DNA of 64,000 bases from Paradesertivirga sp966210515 (GTDB lineage Bacteria; Bacteroidota; Bacteroidia; Sphingobacteriales; Sphingobacteriaceae): the NCBI GenBank assembly GCA_966210515.1, contig CBIHLM010000008.1, positions 25,967 through 89,966 of the forward strand. The letters run 5' to 3'. Below the pieces are notes generated by a model. The model saw nothing but the letters and a program-made list of their open reading frames with translations, was not told the DNA's origin and ran no database searches. Numbering within the stretch: position 1 is the stretch's first letter; the number at the start of each line of letters is the position of its first letter. Position numbers and translations under genes: made by a program. Below, piece after piece: positions 1 through 10,042 of this stretch.

Positions 1-3000
1 TGCCGGGAATACGTTTTTTTAAACGTTTGATGAAGAGTAAGCAGGTTTTTGATTTTAAAATGTAATATCTCAAAATTAAAAGGCTTCGTCATGTAATCAT
101 TCGCACCGGTCTCCAACCCTTTAAGCTGCTCTTGTTCAGCAGTTAATGCCGTCAATAAGATAATCGGAATATGCTTTGTTCTTTCGTCCGATTTTAGCTT
201 TTTGCACAGGTCGGTGCCGTTCATTTCAGGCATATTAATATCCGAAACAATTAAATGAGGATGTAGAGCAAGAGCCTTTTGCCAGCCTTCCTTACCATTC
301 GAGGCTTCTACTACCTTATAAAAAGATCTTAAGTTATCTTTAAGATAAAATCTAAAGTCTTCATTATCTTCAATCAACAAAACAAGAGGCGCATTTGCTA
401 TGCGAATGTCTGCATCTGGAGATTCACATCCGTCATTTTTTTTATTTGATTCTGTATTTAGCAAATCAGCATTATCAAGACCCTTTTGATTCTGCTCTGA
501 AAATGAACTGGAAGCAAGTTTTAGGCGAACGGTAAAACAAGTATCTAAACCAGGCTCACTTTCCACCCATATTTCGCCTTCGTGCATTTTCACAAACTCT
601 TTAGTGATGGACAGTCCAATTCCCGATCCCTGGTTAAGAATGGAAGAAGATGTTTCATTTTGAAAGAACCGCTCAAAGATCATTTCCTGTCTATCTTTCG
701 GAATTCCAATTCCTGAGTCGAACACTTGTATCTCCAGCGAAACGCAGCCATCTTCTGTCTGATGCGGCGGCTTTTGTAATTCAACCCTTACCATTCCGCC
801 TGATGGTGTAAATTTAAATGCATTTGAAAGCAAATTGAACAATATTCGCTCTATCTTATCGTGATCAAACGATACATACATATTTTCAATAGAACTTTTA
901 AAAGCGAACTGTATCTGCTTACGCTCTGCCAGATCATAAAAAGAGTCTGTTGCATCTTTAATAAAGGATACAATTTCACCATCGCTCTTATTTAATTGCA
1001 ATTCCTGCTCCTCCATTTTACGAAAATCGAGTAGCTGGTTTACAAGGTTTAATAACCGCCTTGCATTTCTTTTTATCATGGCCACCTGGCCGTAGCGTCC
1101 TTTATCTCTGGTTTCAATTAAAAGTTTATCTACAGGGGCGAGAATCAAGGAAATAGGAGTCCTGAATTCATGGCTCAGATTTGTTAAAAATTTTATTTTC
1201 AACAAATCCAGCTCACGCAACCTTTCAGCTTCTTTACGGTCCAGCTCGCGTAATTGCCGGACCTGAATTCTTTCCTGCTCTAAAGCAAATTCTCGCCTTA
1301 ATCTTTTAATCCCCCTGTTTCGGATAAACAACAATAAAAAGCCAATCGCTAAAACATACAGAATATATGCCCATGTGGTGCGCCAGAAAGGAGGTAAAAT
1401 AGTAATTTTCAAGTGCGACTCCGCCAGGGGTACCGGATCGTTTCCATTAAAAGCCTTTACATGAAATATATACTCTCCCGGATCAAGATTTGTAAAAGTG
1501 GCTTTACGCATTTCTGATGAAGCAGAGAACCAGCGTTTATCGAATCCTTCTAAGTTATATCTGTAAGTAACTTTTCCACGATTGAAATAGTCGAGCAGAG
1601 CAAACTCAAGTGAGAAGATATTTTCTTTATGAGTAAGGATTAAGTCCTTAAGCTCGGTTATTGATTTGGACAGTATGGTATGTCCATTAACAATTTCGCC
1701 GACCCTTATGTTATGATTAAACATCTCCAAGCCGGTCATAACCAACACAGAAGGATACCGATCATTATTAATTTGGCCTGCTCTGAAAATATTAAAGCCG
1801 TTGGGCCCTCCAAAAACTAATTCGCCGGCTTTTGTTTTACATACAGAATTGACATTAAACTGTGTATTATTCAACCCATCAGATTCATCGTATTTGCTGT
1901 ACATGAATTTATAGGTGTTCCCCTCTTGCTCTACGGTAATTTTGTAGAGCCCATTTCGGGAACTATACCAGATATTATGGTTCTCATCTTCAAGAAGCGC
2001 AAATACTGTATTTTCCGGCAAACCAACCGCTTCGTTTAAATTGTTAAATTTCTTTGTTATAGGATTGTATATACTTAAGCCTTCTAGTGTGCCTATCCAA
2101 ATCCACCCTCTGCCATCTTCGACAATTGAATGTACATCATTGTGTATTAAGCTGTTTGTATCCTTACTATTATTTATTAAATGCCTAAATGCAAAGGTTT
2201 CAGGAGCCAGAATACTAACCCCTTTGGTAGTGCCAACCCAGATATTTTTCTTCTTATCTTCATATAAACAAGAAACCACCTCATCATTTAGCGTGTTTTT
2301 AACCGATGGACTAAAGTGCTTAAATGTTTTGGCGCTTCGGTCAAATAAATTTAATCCACCATTTAAAGTGCCAATCCAAAGCCTGTTGGAAGAATCTTCT
2401 AGTAGGGCATAAATCCGATTATCAGAAATACTGGACGGATCTTTAGTAGGTTTATAATGCGTAAACTTCTTTCCGTCAAAAGAATCAAGCCCCCCTAAAT
2501 AGGTTCCAATCCACAGAATGCCAGCATGATCGATACGAAGCCGTACCACAATATCACTACTTAAGGAATTATCGTCTGAGGGATTATTGCGATATGCTTT
2601 AATTTCCCCGGTAGTTCTATTTAAATATAATAGCCCTTCCCCATTTGTCCCAATCCACAAATTCCCTCTACTGTCTTCGGCAAATGAATTAACGTCCTTA
2701 TAGATGGCGTTTTTGCCGGTTAAATATAAATTTCGGGGGAACTTAAAGATATTTTTATGATAGTAATTGATCCCCTTTTTAAAGGTGCCGATCCAGATTA
2801 TCCCATTGTTGTCTTTATATAAAGAGGCAATGCTGTTATCGGTTAATCCTCTCTGGTCATCATCTTTGCTTAAAATATAACTTATTTTGAATGTCCGTGT
2901 ATCTAAAATATTAATTCCGCCATGATCAGTCCCTATCCAAATCTTACCATCCTCATCTTCAACGATATAAGCTACATTATTCGAACTTAGACCCGAATTA

Positions 3001-3800
3001 TTTGGCTTTTTCCCAAAATAATTGAACGTGTTACTTACAACATTAAAGAAATATAAACCGAAAGGGCTACCCGTACTATAAATAAAAATATTGCCTTGGG
3101 AATCATAACTGAGCTTGAAAGAATTTACTTGTGCTGCGAAACGTTTGTTTATTTCAAAGTATCTGTTTGTTACCCTCTGTTGTTTTAAGTTAAACTTGTC
3201 AAGAACACCGTTGCTGTAAATAACCCATAAATTACCCTTTCGGTCGTCCACAAAATCGCTTATCTGAGCAGAGTATAAAGAATTTTCTTTTCCGCTTTTA
3301 TGAGCATATCGGGTAGTTGCCTTAGTTTCTGCATCATAACAAAAAACACCTTGATTTTCGATGTAGAAATAGTATTTGCTCTTATTACCGGTTTTTATCT
3401 CTTCAAGGTCTCCGCCCGGTAATTTATATTTTTTAAAGTGTTTATCCTGAAACCGCTCAAATTTTTCCGTCGAAGGATTGTAAATACTAAACCCCCCAGT
3501 GGATCTAATCCATAGTTGTTCCTCCGGCCCCTCAAATATATTGAGAACATAGCCATTTGGTATACTGGTGGTATCCCTTGAATTATGTTTAAATATCTTG
3601 AATTCACGCCCATCATAGCGGTTGAGGCCGACTAATGTGCCAAACCACATAAATCCTTTGTGATCTTTATATATAGCGTTTACCTGATTATCCGATAAGC
3701 CGTTAGAGATATCCAGATGAGAAAACTGGTACGAATTTTCCTGAGCTAGAAGTGACTTACACAGTATGAATGTGCTTATTAAAGCTAAAACCCGAAACAT
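1..3800 (-). CDS. Hybrid two-component system (HTCS) sensor/regulator, C-terminus outside window
   Basis: This is a one-protein two-component regulator that senses a glycan fragment in the periplasm and controls transcription. The start at 3800 opens with a signal peptide (MFRVLALISTFILCKSLLAQ). About 600 residues of Reg_prop beta-propeller repeats follow, with recurrent 'G.IWIGT' motifs, then a Y_Y_Y domain around residue 750 and one membrane segment near residues 808-828. The histidine kinase has the H-box SHEFRTPIS (phospho-His about H877) and the ATP-binding motifs DSGIGIP and GSGIGLS. A receiver domain follows with LLIEDNEDF and the phospho-acceptor in VSDINMPEMNG (about D1187). The reading frame is open to base 1, so the AraC-type DNA-binding domain expected in this family lies outside the window. 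It lies downstream of, and in the same direction as, the PUL genes. No LacI-type operator is seen upstream of it. Confidence 0.95.
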   Translation of the reverse strand, partial: MFRVLALISTFILCKSLLAQENSYQFSHLDISNGLSDNQVNAIYKDHKGFMWFGTLVGLNRYDGREFKIFKHNSRDTTSIPNGYVLNIFEGPEEQLWIRSTGGFSIYNPSTEKFERFQDKHFKKYKLPGGDLEEIKTGNKSKYYFYIENQGVFCYDAETKATTRYAHKSGKENSLYSAQISDFVDDRKGNLWVIYSNGVLDKFNLKQQRVTNRYFEINKRFAAQVNSFKLSYDSQGNIFIYSTGSPFGLYFFNVVSNTFNYFGKKPNNSGLSSNNVAYIVEDEDGKIWIGTDHGGINILDTRTFKISYILSKDDDQRGLTDNSIASLYKDNNGIIWIGTFKKGINYYHKNIFKFPRNLYLTGKNAIYKDVNSFAEDSRGNLWIGTNGEGLLYLNRTTGEIKAYRNNPSDDNSLSSDIVVRLRIDHAGILWIGTYLGGLDSFDGKKFTHYKPTKDPSSISDNRIYALLEDSSNRLWIGTLNGGLNLFDRSAKTFKHFSPSVKNTLNDEVVSCLYEDKKKNIWVGTTKGVSILAPETFAFRHLINNSKDTNSLIHNDVHSIVEDGRGWIWIGTLEGLSIYNPITKKFNNLNEAVGLPENTVFALLEDENHNIWYSSRNGLYKITVEQEGNTYKFMYSKYDESDGLNNTQFNVNSVCKTKAGELVFGGPNGFNIFRAGQINNDRYPSVLVMTGLEMFNHNIRVGEIVNGHTILSKSITELKDLILTHKENIFSLEFALLDYFNRGKVTYRYNLEGFDKRWFSASSEMRKATFTNLDPGEYIFHVKAFNGNDPVPLAESHLKITILPPFWRTTWAYILYVLAIGFLLLFIRNRGIKRLRREFALEQERIQVRQLRELDRKEAERLRELDLLKIKFLTNLSHEFRTPISLILAPVDKLLIETRDKGRYGQVAMIKRNARRLLNLVNQLLDFRKMEEQELQLNKSDGEIVSFIKDATDSFYDLAERKQIQFAFKSSIENMYVSFDHDKIERILFNLLSNAFKFTPSGGMVRVELQKPPHQTEDGCVSLEIQVFDSGIGIPKDRQEMIFERFFQNETSSSILNQGSGIGLSITKEFVKMHEGEIWVESEPGLDTCFTVRLKLASSSFSEQNQKGLDNADLLNTESNKKNDGCESPDADIRIANAPLVLLIEDNEDFRFYLKDNLRSFYKVVEASNGKEGWQKALALHPHLIVSDINMPEMNGTDLCKKLKSDERTKHIPIILLTALTAEQEQLKGLETGANDYMTKPFNFEILHFKIKNLLTLHQTFKKTYSR

Positions 3801-4431
3801 ATATTTTCTGCTCAATATGAACTCATACACAGAAGCCCCTAAATGATTAAATTTCCAAGGACTAATTGACTACAATTACGGCTTAATAATGGCATAGCTA
3901 AATTACGCTTAAATTGATGTTTTTTTTTAATAAAATACAATTTTCCAGGCAGGCAAGAGAAAATCGCAGGCTTCTGCCTAAGAAGAAAAACAGGCAAGAG
4001 ACTTCATAAATTGACAATTTCTTTGCTGCTTTGACATGGTCCAATAAGCCAATATTTCCTCTGAGGCTTACCACCAAAACTGGACAGAAAATATGGCATA
4101 CTAAACGAATGCGCTAGCTTACAATCCGTTTAGAATCATCTAAAAACTAACAGCGTCCGGCATCGAAATGGTTACCGAGGTTGCACTCCATTCTCCAATT
4201 AGATTAGGTTCGCGCCTACCATTGAGAGAACAGAGGAACTGCTTGAAGCGGCAAAAAAAATCAGAATTCATTTTTTGAACAAAGTTTATTTGTGTAATGT
4301 GGGGCGTGTATGTTTTGTTGGGCCTTTCAGAAAGGCGTAAAATATTCAATTGCCTCCAAGTCAAGGGAAGTCCTTCAATAAACATAGCATTAAGCAAAGT
4401 CATTCAACTCCTTCTAGTGAGGTTGCGATTA
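3801..4431. other. Intergenic region between HTCS gene and truncated lacI
   Basis: About 630 bases are AT-rich and hold no gene I can recognise. An imperfect inverted repeat (AGGCAG...CTGCCT) near 3952-3984 could end transcription from the lacI fragment, but it has no clear T-run. An 87-codon minus-strand frame at 4140-4403 has no recognisable domain. Confidence 0.4.
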
Positions 4432-5310
4432 CTATCGCCGGCTGGACTCTCTGATGTGCAACGGCGCCGGAAAAACAATTTCTTTGTTCTCATTTTCCCT
4501 CTTTTGGATTTTACCCATCAAGATCTCTATCAAGCTATTAGCCATCTTTTCAACCGGTTGTTCTATCGCGGTTATGGTTGGTGTATTCAGAGAATAAAAA
4601 GGTTGATCATCAAACGATACAATAGAAATATCGTCAGGAATAGTCAACTTCAACTTTCCGATTGCTTTAACTCCTGCCATTGCCAGGTAATGAGTAGAAA
4701 AAAACAAAGCATCCAAATCCGGATTATTCATAATAAACGAATACACTTCTTTTTCTAAAAGGTCATCTTGGGAACTAAATTTAAGCTTTTTAATCAGAGG
4801 AGTCAGTTTATTTTCAAACATGGCTTTCTCGTATCCGCGCAGTCTGTCAACCATTTGATTCTGGTTTGAATCGATTGCAACAAAGGCGATATTAGATCTT
4901 CGACATTCGGCGGCTAAATGATTAGTAGCCAAATAGGAGCTCTGAAAATTATCAATGCCCACATATGAGCATTCTACATCGGGATACTGCCTGTCAAACA
5001 ATACTACCGGAATATTGTCTTTGATCAACGTTTTAATTTCCTTTCGTATTCCTGGTGTTGGCACAATAATAAAAGCGTCCACTTGCATTAAACGAAACTG
5101 ATTAATTAAACTTCGGGCTCTGTTATTATCATTCTCCGTACTGCAAAACCACACCTTGTATCCATGCCCCTCGGCACTTTTTTCTACATAATGCGCTAAC
5201 CTTGCAAAAAAAGCATCTGAAAGCCGCTCTACAATCAATCCGACTATAAAAGTTTTTTCGCTCGCTAAGCTCTTAGCGGCGTGATTACTTGAAATGGATG
5301 TCAATTTCAT
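4432..5310 (-). pseudogene. LacI-family regulator lacking the N-terminal helix-turn-helix
   Basis: The 292-codon product is the effector-binding (periplasmic-binding-protein-like) part of a LacI-family repressor. Its residues from about 10 onward align well by eye with residues about 53 onward of the LacI protein at 22661-23722 (shared GYKV, CST-NDNN, IIVPTP, DNIPVVLFDR, THYLAMAG, DDQPFYS). The first ~50 residues of that protein, with the helix-turn-helix, have no counterpart here. The frame upstream of the ATG closes at a TAA ten codons earlier, and no HTH-like peptide is visible in the other frames. The rest of the frame is intact. It may be a decaying copy, or a retained HTH-less effector sensor that could form mixed dimers. 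I list it as a pseudogene because the defining domain is missing, while noting that it is translatable. Confidence 0.75.
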
Positions 5311-5777
5311 TTTTATTAATGCAAATTTTCTTGTCGCTCTTTAATTCATTTTTCACACAACCAAAACGCTGCTGAATAAACGTCAATTTTAATTTAACAT
5401 CGTCTAAAAAGATGACAGTTTTTACACAATTTTAGGTAATTATGTTAATATAAGTGGTCGTATTAGTGACGGTTCCGCATTTTCAGCGACCATATCAATC
5501 GTAGTAACTCTAAGTGTTTAAATTAAGTTCGATGGAGGCGCAACCAGGGATAAAAGCAGTCCCTTGTAACAATTTCATGGAATGAACATGTCATCAACCT
5601 CGTGTATAAATAGTATAATGAGGGTATTATTGGCTAACGTATCCTTGATAAAATATCTCCTGGCATTCTATATCCCTTGTACTATTTACCTTCCATTAAC
5701 TACAAGCAATATTGGTGTGTGTATGTGACCAAATAGAGACATCTGAATATTATTCAAATGCCTCCATTGTTGGCTTA
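5311..5777. other. Intergenic region between the nine-gene operon and truncated lacI
   Basis: About 470 bases contain no gene I recognise on either strand. No LacI-type operator and no convincing terminator is visible. A short palindrome (TGAATATTATTCA) lies near 5742, just after the end of the upstream operon. Confidence 0.4.
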
Positions 5778-7517
5778 TTAGTAGTTAAGCCATACCCTTC
5801 CGTCGAGTTTTAATGTCTCAGGTATTGGCAAGGTTAACCAGCTTAAAATCTGTCTTGGCAAGTCGTAGGTACGAGGCACCAACAAGCCCAGGTTGGTGGT
5901 ACTGGGTGGGCAGACAATATTGTTAAGCTGAGTCCATTGCAAAGTTGTACCAGTTCCAACTTTAACAGTAAAATCATTATTAGCCAAACTTTCATCCTTT
6001 AATGTTAATCCGGTACCTTCTGTAAGCGGCCAGGCTCCAATTAACTCATTGTAATAAGGATGGCTGGAATTTATACGCGTATCACAAGCAAAGTTTGCGA
6101 TCGTCTCATCCGGCAGATTAATTTTCCAGATTCTTATATCACTAAGATAACCATCAAACGCAGCCCCATCTGACCCGGCGGTTTGATAAAACCCTATCTT
6201 TAAAACGCCATTATTGTCTGTATTATATTTAGCTATTGAAAGTACGTCGTTCTGAGCTACTCTCTTTCCATCTTGAAACGTTCGCATCACACGTTTGCCG
6301 TCAGTATTAGTGTAAACCGTTACGGCAATATGATGCCAGTTCACATCAGTAAGGGGAGCACCATTTATAGCTGTTCCGACCTTATTCTCGTTAACCATTA
6401 AAAAACGCCAGGTATTATTTTCTAAGGCCATACTCCAGCCCGCTCCATCCCTTTTATTGGCTGATGCTGCCTTCTTTGATAAAAATATAGGCCAGCTGTA
6501 ATTACCAGCAGTGGGTTTGCGTATTTTAGCCTCTATGGTAAATGGTGTATTTTCTCCAAAATCGTATATACCGTTATTATTTGTTACCGTTCCATAAACA
6601 GCTTTTGATTCGTCTACAGCAGATGCATAAAACCTTAAAAACTTTCCAGGAAATTTATTACCGGCAAATGGTCGTACAATCTGTTTTTGTTTATAACCGG
6701 CATTATACAGAATTGTAAACGTATTTGATTTTGGATAGCTTAATATGGTTTGATCATCCTGGCTGGCAGGTACCACAGCCGGACCCCCATGATTGGATGT
6801 AAGTACCACCAGCCAATCTTCATTTTCATAATTTTTTCTTGCTCTTAAGGCAGTCAGGATTTCTCCCAGATAAGTATCAAACTGTAAAATGGCGTTTTTG
6901 TACTGGGTAGTTGAAAGCTCATAACCGAATTGCAAACCGGCCTGGTTTACATCTTTAAACTGACCAACAACTACATAAGCCGAATCTTTACCTAATTCTG
7001 CTATAACAGAAGATTTTACTTCAGCATCATTAGCTTCAACAGTACTAACATTTGCATAATCAGTAAGATTATCTTTGAAATTAACTGAAGAGGCAAAAGA
7101 AGCAATCCGAATAGAGGCATTGGCGCTTTTAATGTGTTTAAAAAAGACAGGATAGTTCACCAGACTATTCCCTGTAAACCCGGCGTCCTTTACATTATGC
7201 TTAAGTTTGGTTACCCCTGCCATCAAGTCCGTCCAGCCGTTAGGGTCATTGCTAAGACTATCACTCAGTGAAAACCATGAATACGTAGAGTTTTTGAGTA
7301 GAGAATTTATATTAGAAGCACCGGCATCTCTTACTACCTGACCTCTTGCACCATCCACTATCAAATATAAAACTTTACGTGTTTTACCTTTTACATTGGT
7401 AGAATCGCTGAATTTTTCCTTTGATAGTGTAACATCAAACTTAGAATCGCAAGAGTATAAACTTACTGCCGCCCCCAGGCAAAGCAACAATGAAAGGAGT
7501 TTATTTAATTTCTTCAT
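5778..7517 (-). CDS. Lipoprotein with phosphodiesterase/alkaline-phosphatase-like fold and LamG domain (DUF4983-type)
   Basis: This is the last gene of the nine-gene SusC/SusD operon. The 579-residue product has a lipoprotein signal with the lipobox LYSC. The first half resembles the type I phosphodiesterase/alkaline phosphatase superfamily, with LYLIVDGARG near residue 50 and LTSNHGG near residue 240. In that motif the usual SDHG reads SNHG, so one expected metal ligand is changed. The second half (about residues 300-480) is a LamG/concanavalin-like sandwich (FTIEAKIRKP, WHHIAVTVY). A C-terminal stretch of about 90 residues matches what I recall as DUF4983. Such proteins are found at the ends of Bacteroidota SusCD operons. 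A surface glycan-binding or accessory role is likely, and catalysis is doubtful because of the altered motif. The family name is from memory and was not checked. Confidence 0.75.
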   Translation of the reverse strand: MKKLNKLLSLLLCLGAAVSLYSCDSKFDVTLSKEKFSDSTNVKGKTRKVLYLIVDGARGQVVRDAGASNINSLLKNSTYSWFSLSDSLSNDPNGWTDLMAGVTKLKHNVKDAGFTGNSLVNYPVFFKHIKSANASIRIASFASSVNFKDNLTDYANVSTVEANDAEVKSSVIAELGKDSAYVVVGQFKDVNQAGLQFGYELSTTQYKNAILQFDTYLGEILTALRARKNYENEDWLVVLTSNHGGPAVVPASQDDQTILSYPKSNTFTILYNAGYKQKQIVRPFAGNKFPGKFLRFYASAVDESKAVYGTVTNNNGIYDFGENTPFTIEAKIRKPTAGNYSWPIFLSKKAASANKRDGAGWSMALENNTWRFLMVNENKVGTAINGAPLTDVNWHHIAVTVYTNTDGKRVMRTFQDGKRVAQNDVLSIAKYNTDNNGVLKIGFYQTAGSDGAAFDGYLSDIRIWKINLPDETIANFACDTRINSSHPYYNELIGAWPLTEGTGLTLKDESLANNDFTVKVGTGTTLQWTQLNNIVCPPSTTNLGLLVPRTYDLPRQILSWLTLPIPETLKLDGRVWLNY

Positions 7518-7571
7518 CTTATTATTATGTTATTATTATGAGATACCTGATTTATTACTAATGATTTGCCT

Positions 7572-9251
7572 TTATGGCTCTAATACTAGTCGTGTGAGAT
7601 TTGAAACATTAGTGCCGTTTAGCTGAGAGAAATTTCCAAGCAATAAAATACTTGTTTTACCTGCGCTGTTTTTTGATTCGACCACCTGCGTTAAGGTTCC
7701 TTTAAGCTCTCCCAGGGTATTGTATCCTGGCGCAAGGTTTCCGTCTGGCTGCAATATCAATAGCCCCGGCCTTCTGATACCATTATAGATATCAAATAAG
7801 CCACCTACCACGATTAAGCCATTAGACAACTGTTTAATGAAGTTCGGATCTCCGTTTTCGAATCCCTTTGATGAAAATGAGTTATCTACAGTTCCGTCTT
7901 CTTTTAACATAACCATACCCAGAGCTGAAACCCCGTTAAAGTTTGTAAATGAACCAGCAACCAAATATTTCCTGGTGGTTTCATTATAATAAACCGAACT
8001 GATTACTTTATTGGCACCCGAACCTACTGAAAATGAAGCATCACGAGTGCCATCCGGCTTAAGTCTGATAATACGGGGCGCATCTGCCTCATCAAACTTT
8101 GTAAAATTACCTGCTAACAACAAATTACCGTCTGTATGTAAATAGGAGGTCATAATAGTTCCATTTCCAGAAGGTTTTCCTTTGTTAGATTGTGAATCAA
8201 AACGGTATGTTTTATCCAAAGATCCATCCAAATTAAATTTAATTAATTGAGGAGCCTCAATACTATCAAGAATCACACTATCTGCCTTATAAATAACTCC
8301 CCCAACAACATAAGGCGATGTAGGTTCATTATAGCGTCGGCTTACATAATATTTAAAGTCACCTATGGCTATGATTTTATCCTGATAATTATAAATTTTC
8401 CGGATAGAAGATGTTGTGCCACCATTAAATGAAGGAACAGCTTTTTGCTTACCGGTACCCGGGCCAGTACCAGTATAAGCATTTGTGGTACTCCATGTAT
8501 TCACCTTAACAGAATCCAGGGAACCATCCTCCTGCAAGCGAGTAATATTATTGATATAAGGCATTATATTTTGCCCCCCTGGATTAAATAGATAACCGCT
8601 TATAGACCCACCTACAAACAATTTCGCACCAGAAACTGCAATACTTGAAATACTTCCTTTAGAGCCTCCATTAGGCCTGAATGTATTGTCAAGATAACCT
8701 TCCTCTCTAATCCTTACGATTCCGTTTAAAGGAACGATTGTTCCCTTTTTATCATAATCACTAAATGCGCCTACCAAGATAAATCGGCCATCGCTTAATT
8801 TATAATAATCGTTAATAGCCCGGTTAGATCCAGTGGTAACGAGAAGGTCCGGATCAAAATCGATTTTTCCAAGCACTTTGAACTTAGGGCCAATAAAAAT
8901 CTGATCCTGAACAAGTACAGAAGTATATCCCGTACTTGCATTGGCGGGGATTTTTACTTTCACCGAGGTTTCGCTCACCTCCAGAATTTCTGCCGGTACA
9001 CCATTAAACAAAAAAGTTATTTCATCTTTGGGATATTGTTTTAATCCATTTATAGCAAACGTTACTACGCTTTGCTCTGGTCCTTCGCCTGGATCGGGCT
9101 GAACTAAAGCATTAAACTTAACACCCAAAGGCTTTTTGCCTCCGCTATAGGGATTTGTAAATTCTTCGTCTTCGTTGCAAGATTGAAAAGAAGCTATCAA
9201 AGAAATTATTAAAAAAACATATGTTAATTTGAGTCTCATTTTATTAACCAT
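7572..9251 (-). CDS. Surface lipoprotein, TIG-like domain plus delta-60 beta-propeller (DUF5008-type)
   Basis: The 559-residue product has a lipoprotein signal peptide ending at SFQSC. Residues about 40-130 resemble an IPT/TIG immunoglobulin-like domain (GEGPEQSVVTFAINGL, VKVKIPANASTG), which I associate with DUF5008. From about residue 140 there are repeated blades of the delta-60 type (SDGRFILVGAFSDY, DGSLDKTYRF, DGTRDASFSVGSG, DGTVDNSFSS), a beta-propeller. There is no catalytic motif. Its place, fourth after a SusC/SusD pair, suggests a surface glycan-binding protein of the PUL. The ATG at 9239 (MRLKLTYVF) is an equally good start and gives a more typical signal peptide. It is 55 bases from the next gene downstream. 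Confidence 0.75.
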   Translation of the reverse strand: MVNKMRLKLTYVFLIISLIASFQSCNEDEEFTNPYSGGKKPLGVKFNALVQPDPGEGPEQSVVTFAINGLKQYPKDEITFLFNGVPAEILEVSETSVKVKIPANASTGYTSVLVQDQIFIGPKFKVLGKIDFDPDLLVTTGSNRAINDYYKLSDGRFILVGAFSDYDKKGTIVPLNGIVRIREEGYLDNTFRPNGGSKGSISSIAVSGAKLFVGGSISGYLFNPGGQNIMPYINNITRLQEDGSLDSVKVNTWSTTNAYTGTGPGTGKQKAVPSFNGGTTSSIRKIYNYQDKIIAIGDFKYYVSRRYNEPTSPYVVGGVIYKADSVILDSIEAPQLIKFNLDGSLDKTYRFDSQSNKGKPSGNGTIMTSYLHTDGNLLLAGNFTKFDEADAPRIIRLKPDGTRDASFSVGSGANKVISSVYYNETTRKYLVAGSFTNFNGVSALGMVMLKEDGTVDNSFSSKGFENGDPNFIKQLSNGLIVVGGLFDIYNGIRRPGLLILQPDGNLAPGYNTLGELKGTLTQVVESKNSAGKTSILLLGNFSQLNGTNVSNLTRLVLEP

Positions 9252-9286
9252 TATTTCATTCGAGAATAATTATTTTCTAAGCGCAA

Positions 9287-9979
9287 TTATCTGGTGGCCA
9301 ATACATCCCGCTTAAAACTCAGCACACCGAACGTATGATATAAATCCAGGGCATGAACCACTCCATTCCGGGGTTTTATATCGTGAGAAATTACTGGAGA
9401 ACTTATCCAGTTATCCAGGGCATTATAGTCTGGTACAAATGAAAATATGATACTACGATAGCCCGCATATTTAATTCCATTTACATCGGTATAATTGACG
9501 CCGATATTTGCCAGGGTACTATTATATGAACTGTAGTATTGACCAGGAAAAACAGCTTTAAGGTTCGGATCAAGCTGGTAATAATCTTTAAGACCATTTG
9601 ATCCTTTGAACATATAAGCCATCAGAGTTTTTCTCCAGATTGCCGGACTAATCTCATCAAGGGTACGTATGGAATCTCCACCAACAGAGCTTAAAGATGT
9701 ATTTAAATCAGCAATTTGATTACGCACAGTATAGTCATTCGGAGCAAAAAAGGTCAAATCATCTTCATTGAATTCTTTTTCGAGGCCTGCCAGCTTTATA
9801 ATACGCGCTATAGTATCAAAATTTTTATTACTCTCAAGATACTGAAGCATTGTTCCATTATAGTTTGGGTTAGCCAGTCCTCCATCAAAATAATACTTAT
9901 CTTTTGCACAGGAGCTGAATAAATACAATACAAACGAGAAAAATGCAACTTTAGCAACTAAGTATTTCTTCATCATCAT
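9287..9979 (-). CDS. Fasciclin (FAS1) domain lipoprotein
   Basis: The 230-residue product has a lipoprotein signal peptide (lipobox LFSSC) and a single FAS1 domain. Recognisable parts are NKNFDTIARIIKLAGLEKEFNEDDLTFFAPNDYTV near residues 50-85 and, close to the end, the FAS1 closing motif NGVVHALDLYHTFGV. FAS1 domains mediate adhesion and carbohydrate or protein binding. In Bacteroidota such lipoproteins occur in SusCD operons, presumably at the cell surface. It follows susD2 after a 63-base gap that contains a strong inverted repeat. A second, longer FAS1 protein lies after the first SusC/SusD pair in the same operon, so the two halves of the operon look like related modules. Confidence 0.85.
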   Translation of the reverse strand: MMMKKYLVAKVAFFSFVLYLFSSCAKDKYYFDGGLANPNYNGTMLQYLESNKNFDTIARIIKLAGLEKEFNEDDLTFFAPNDYTVRNQIADLNTSLSSVGGDSIRTLDEISPAIWRKTLMAYMFKGSNGLKDYYQLDPNLKAVFPGQYYSSYNSTLANIGVNYTDVNGIKYAGYRSIIFSFVPDYNALDNWISSPVISHDIKPRNGVVHALDLYHTFGVLSFKRDVLATR

Positions 9980-9997
9980 AATTATTTAGTGAACGGC

Positions 9998-10033
9998 AGT
10001 ATGAATTTCAGTAAAAACCTGATCCGTCATACT
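9998..10033 (-). other. Intercistronic hairpin between susD2 and the fasciclin gene
   Basis: A 7-bp perfect stem AGTATGA/TCATACT encloses an inner TCAG/CTGA stem. There is no T-run behind it, so it is more likely an mRNA stability or processing element than a full terminator. It could keep susC/susD mRNA more abundant than the genes downstream (inference). Confidence 0.5.
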
Positions 10034-10042
10034 TACCTATGT

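Noticed and set aside
4140..4403. 87-codon minus-strand frame between the HTCS gene and truncated lacI
   Set aside because: No signal peptide, domain or family that I recognise, and no promoter; probably a chance frame in an intergenic region.
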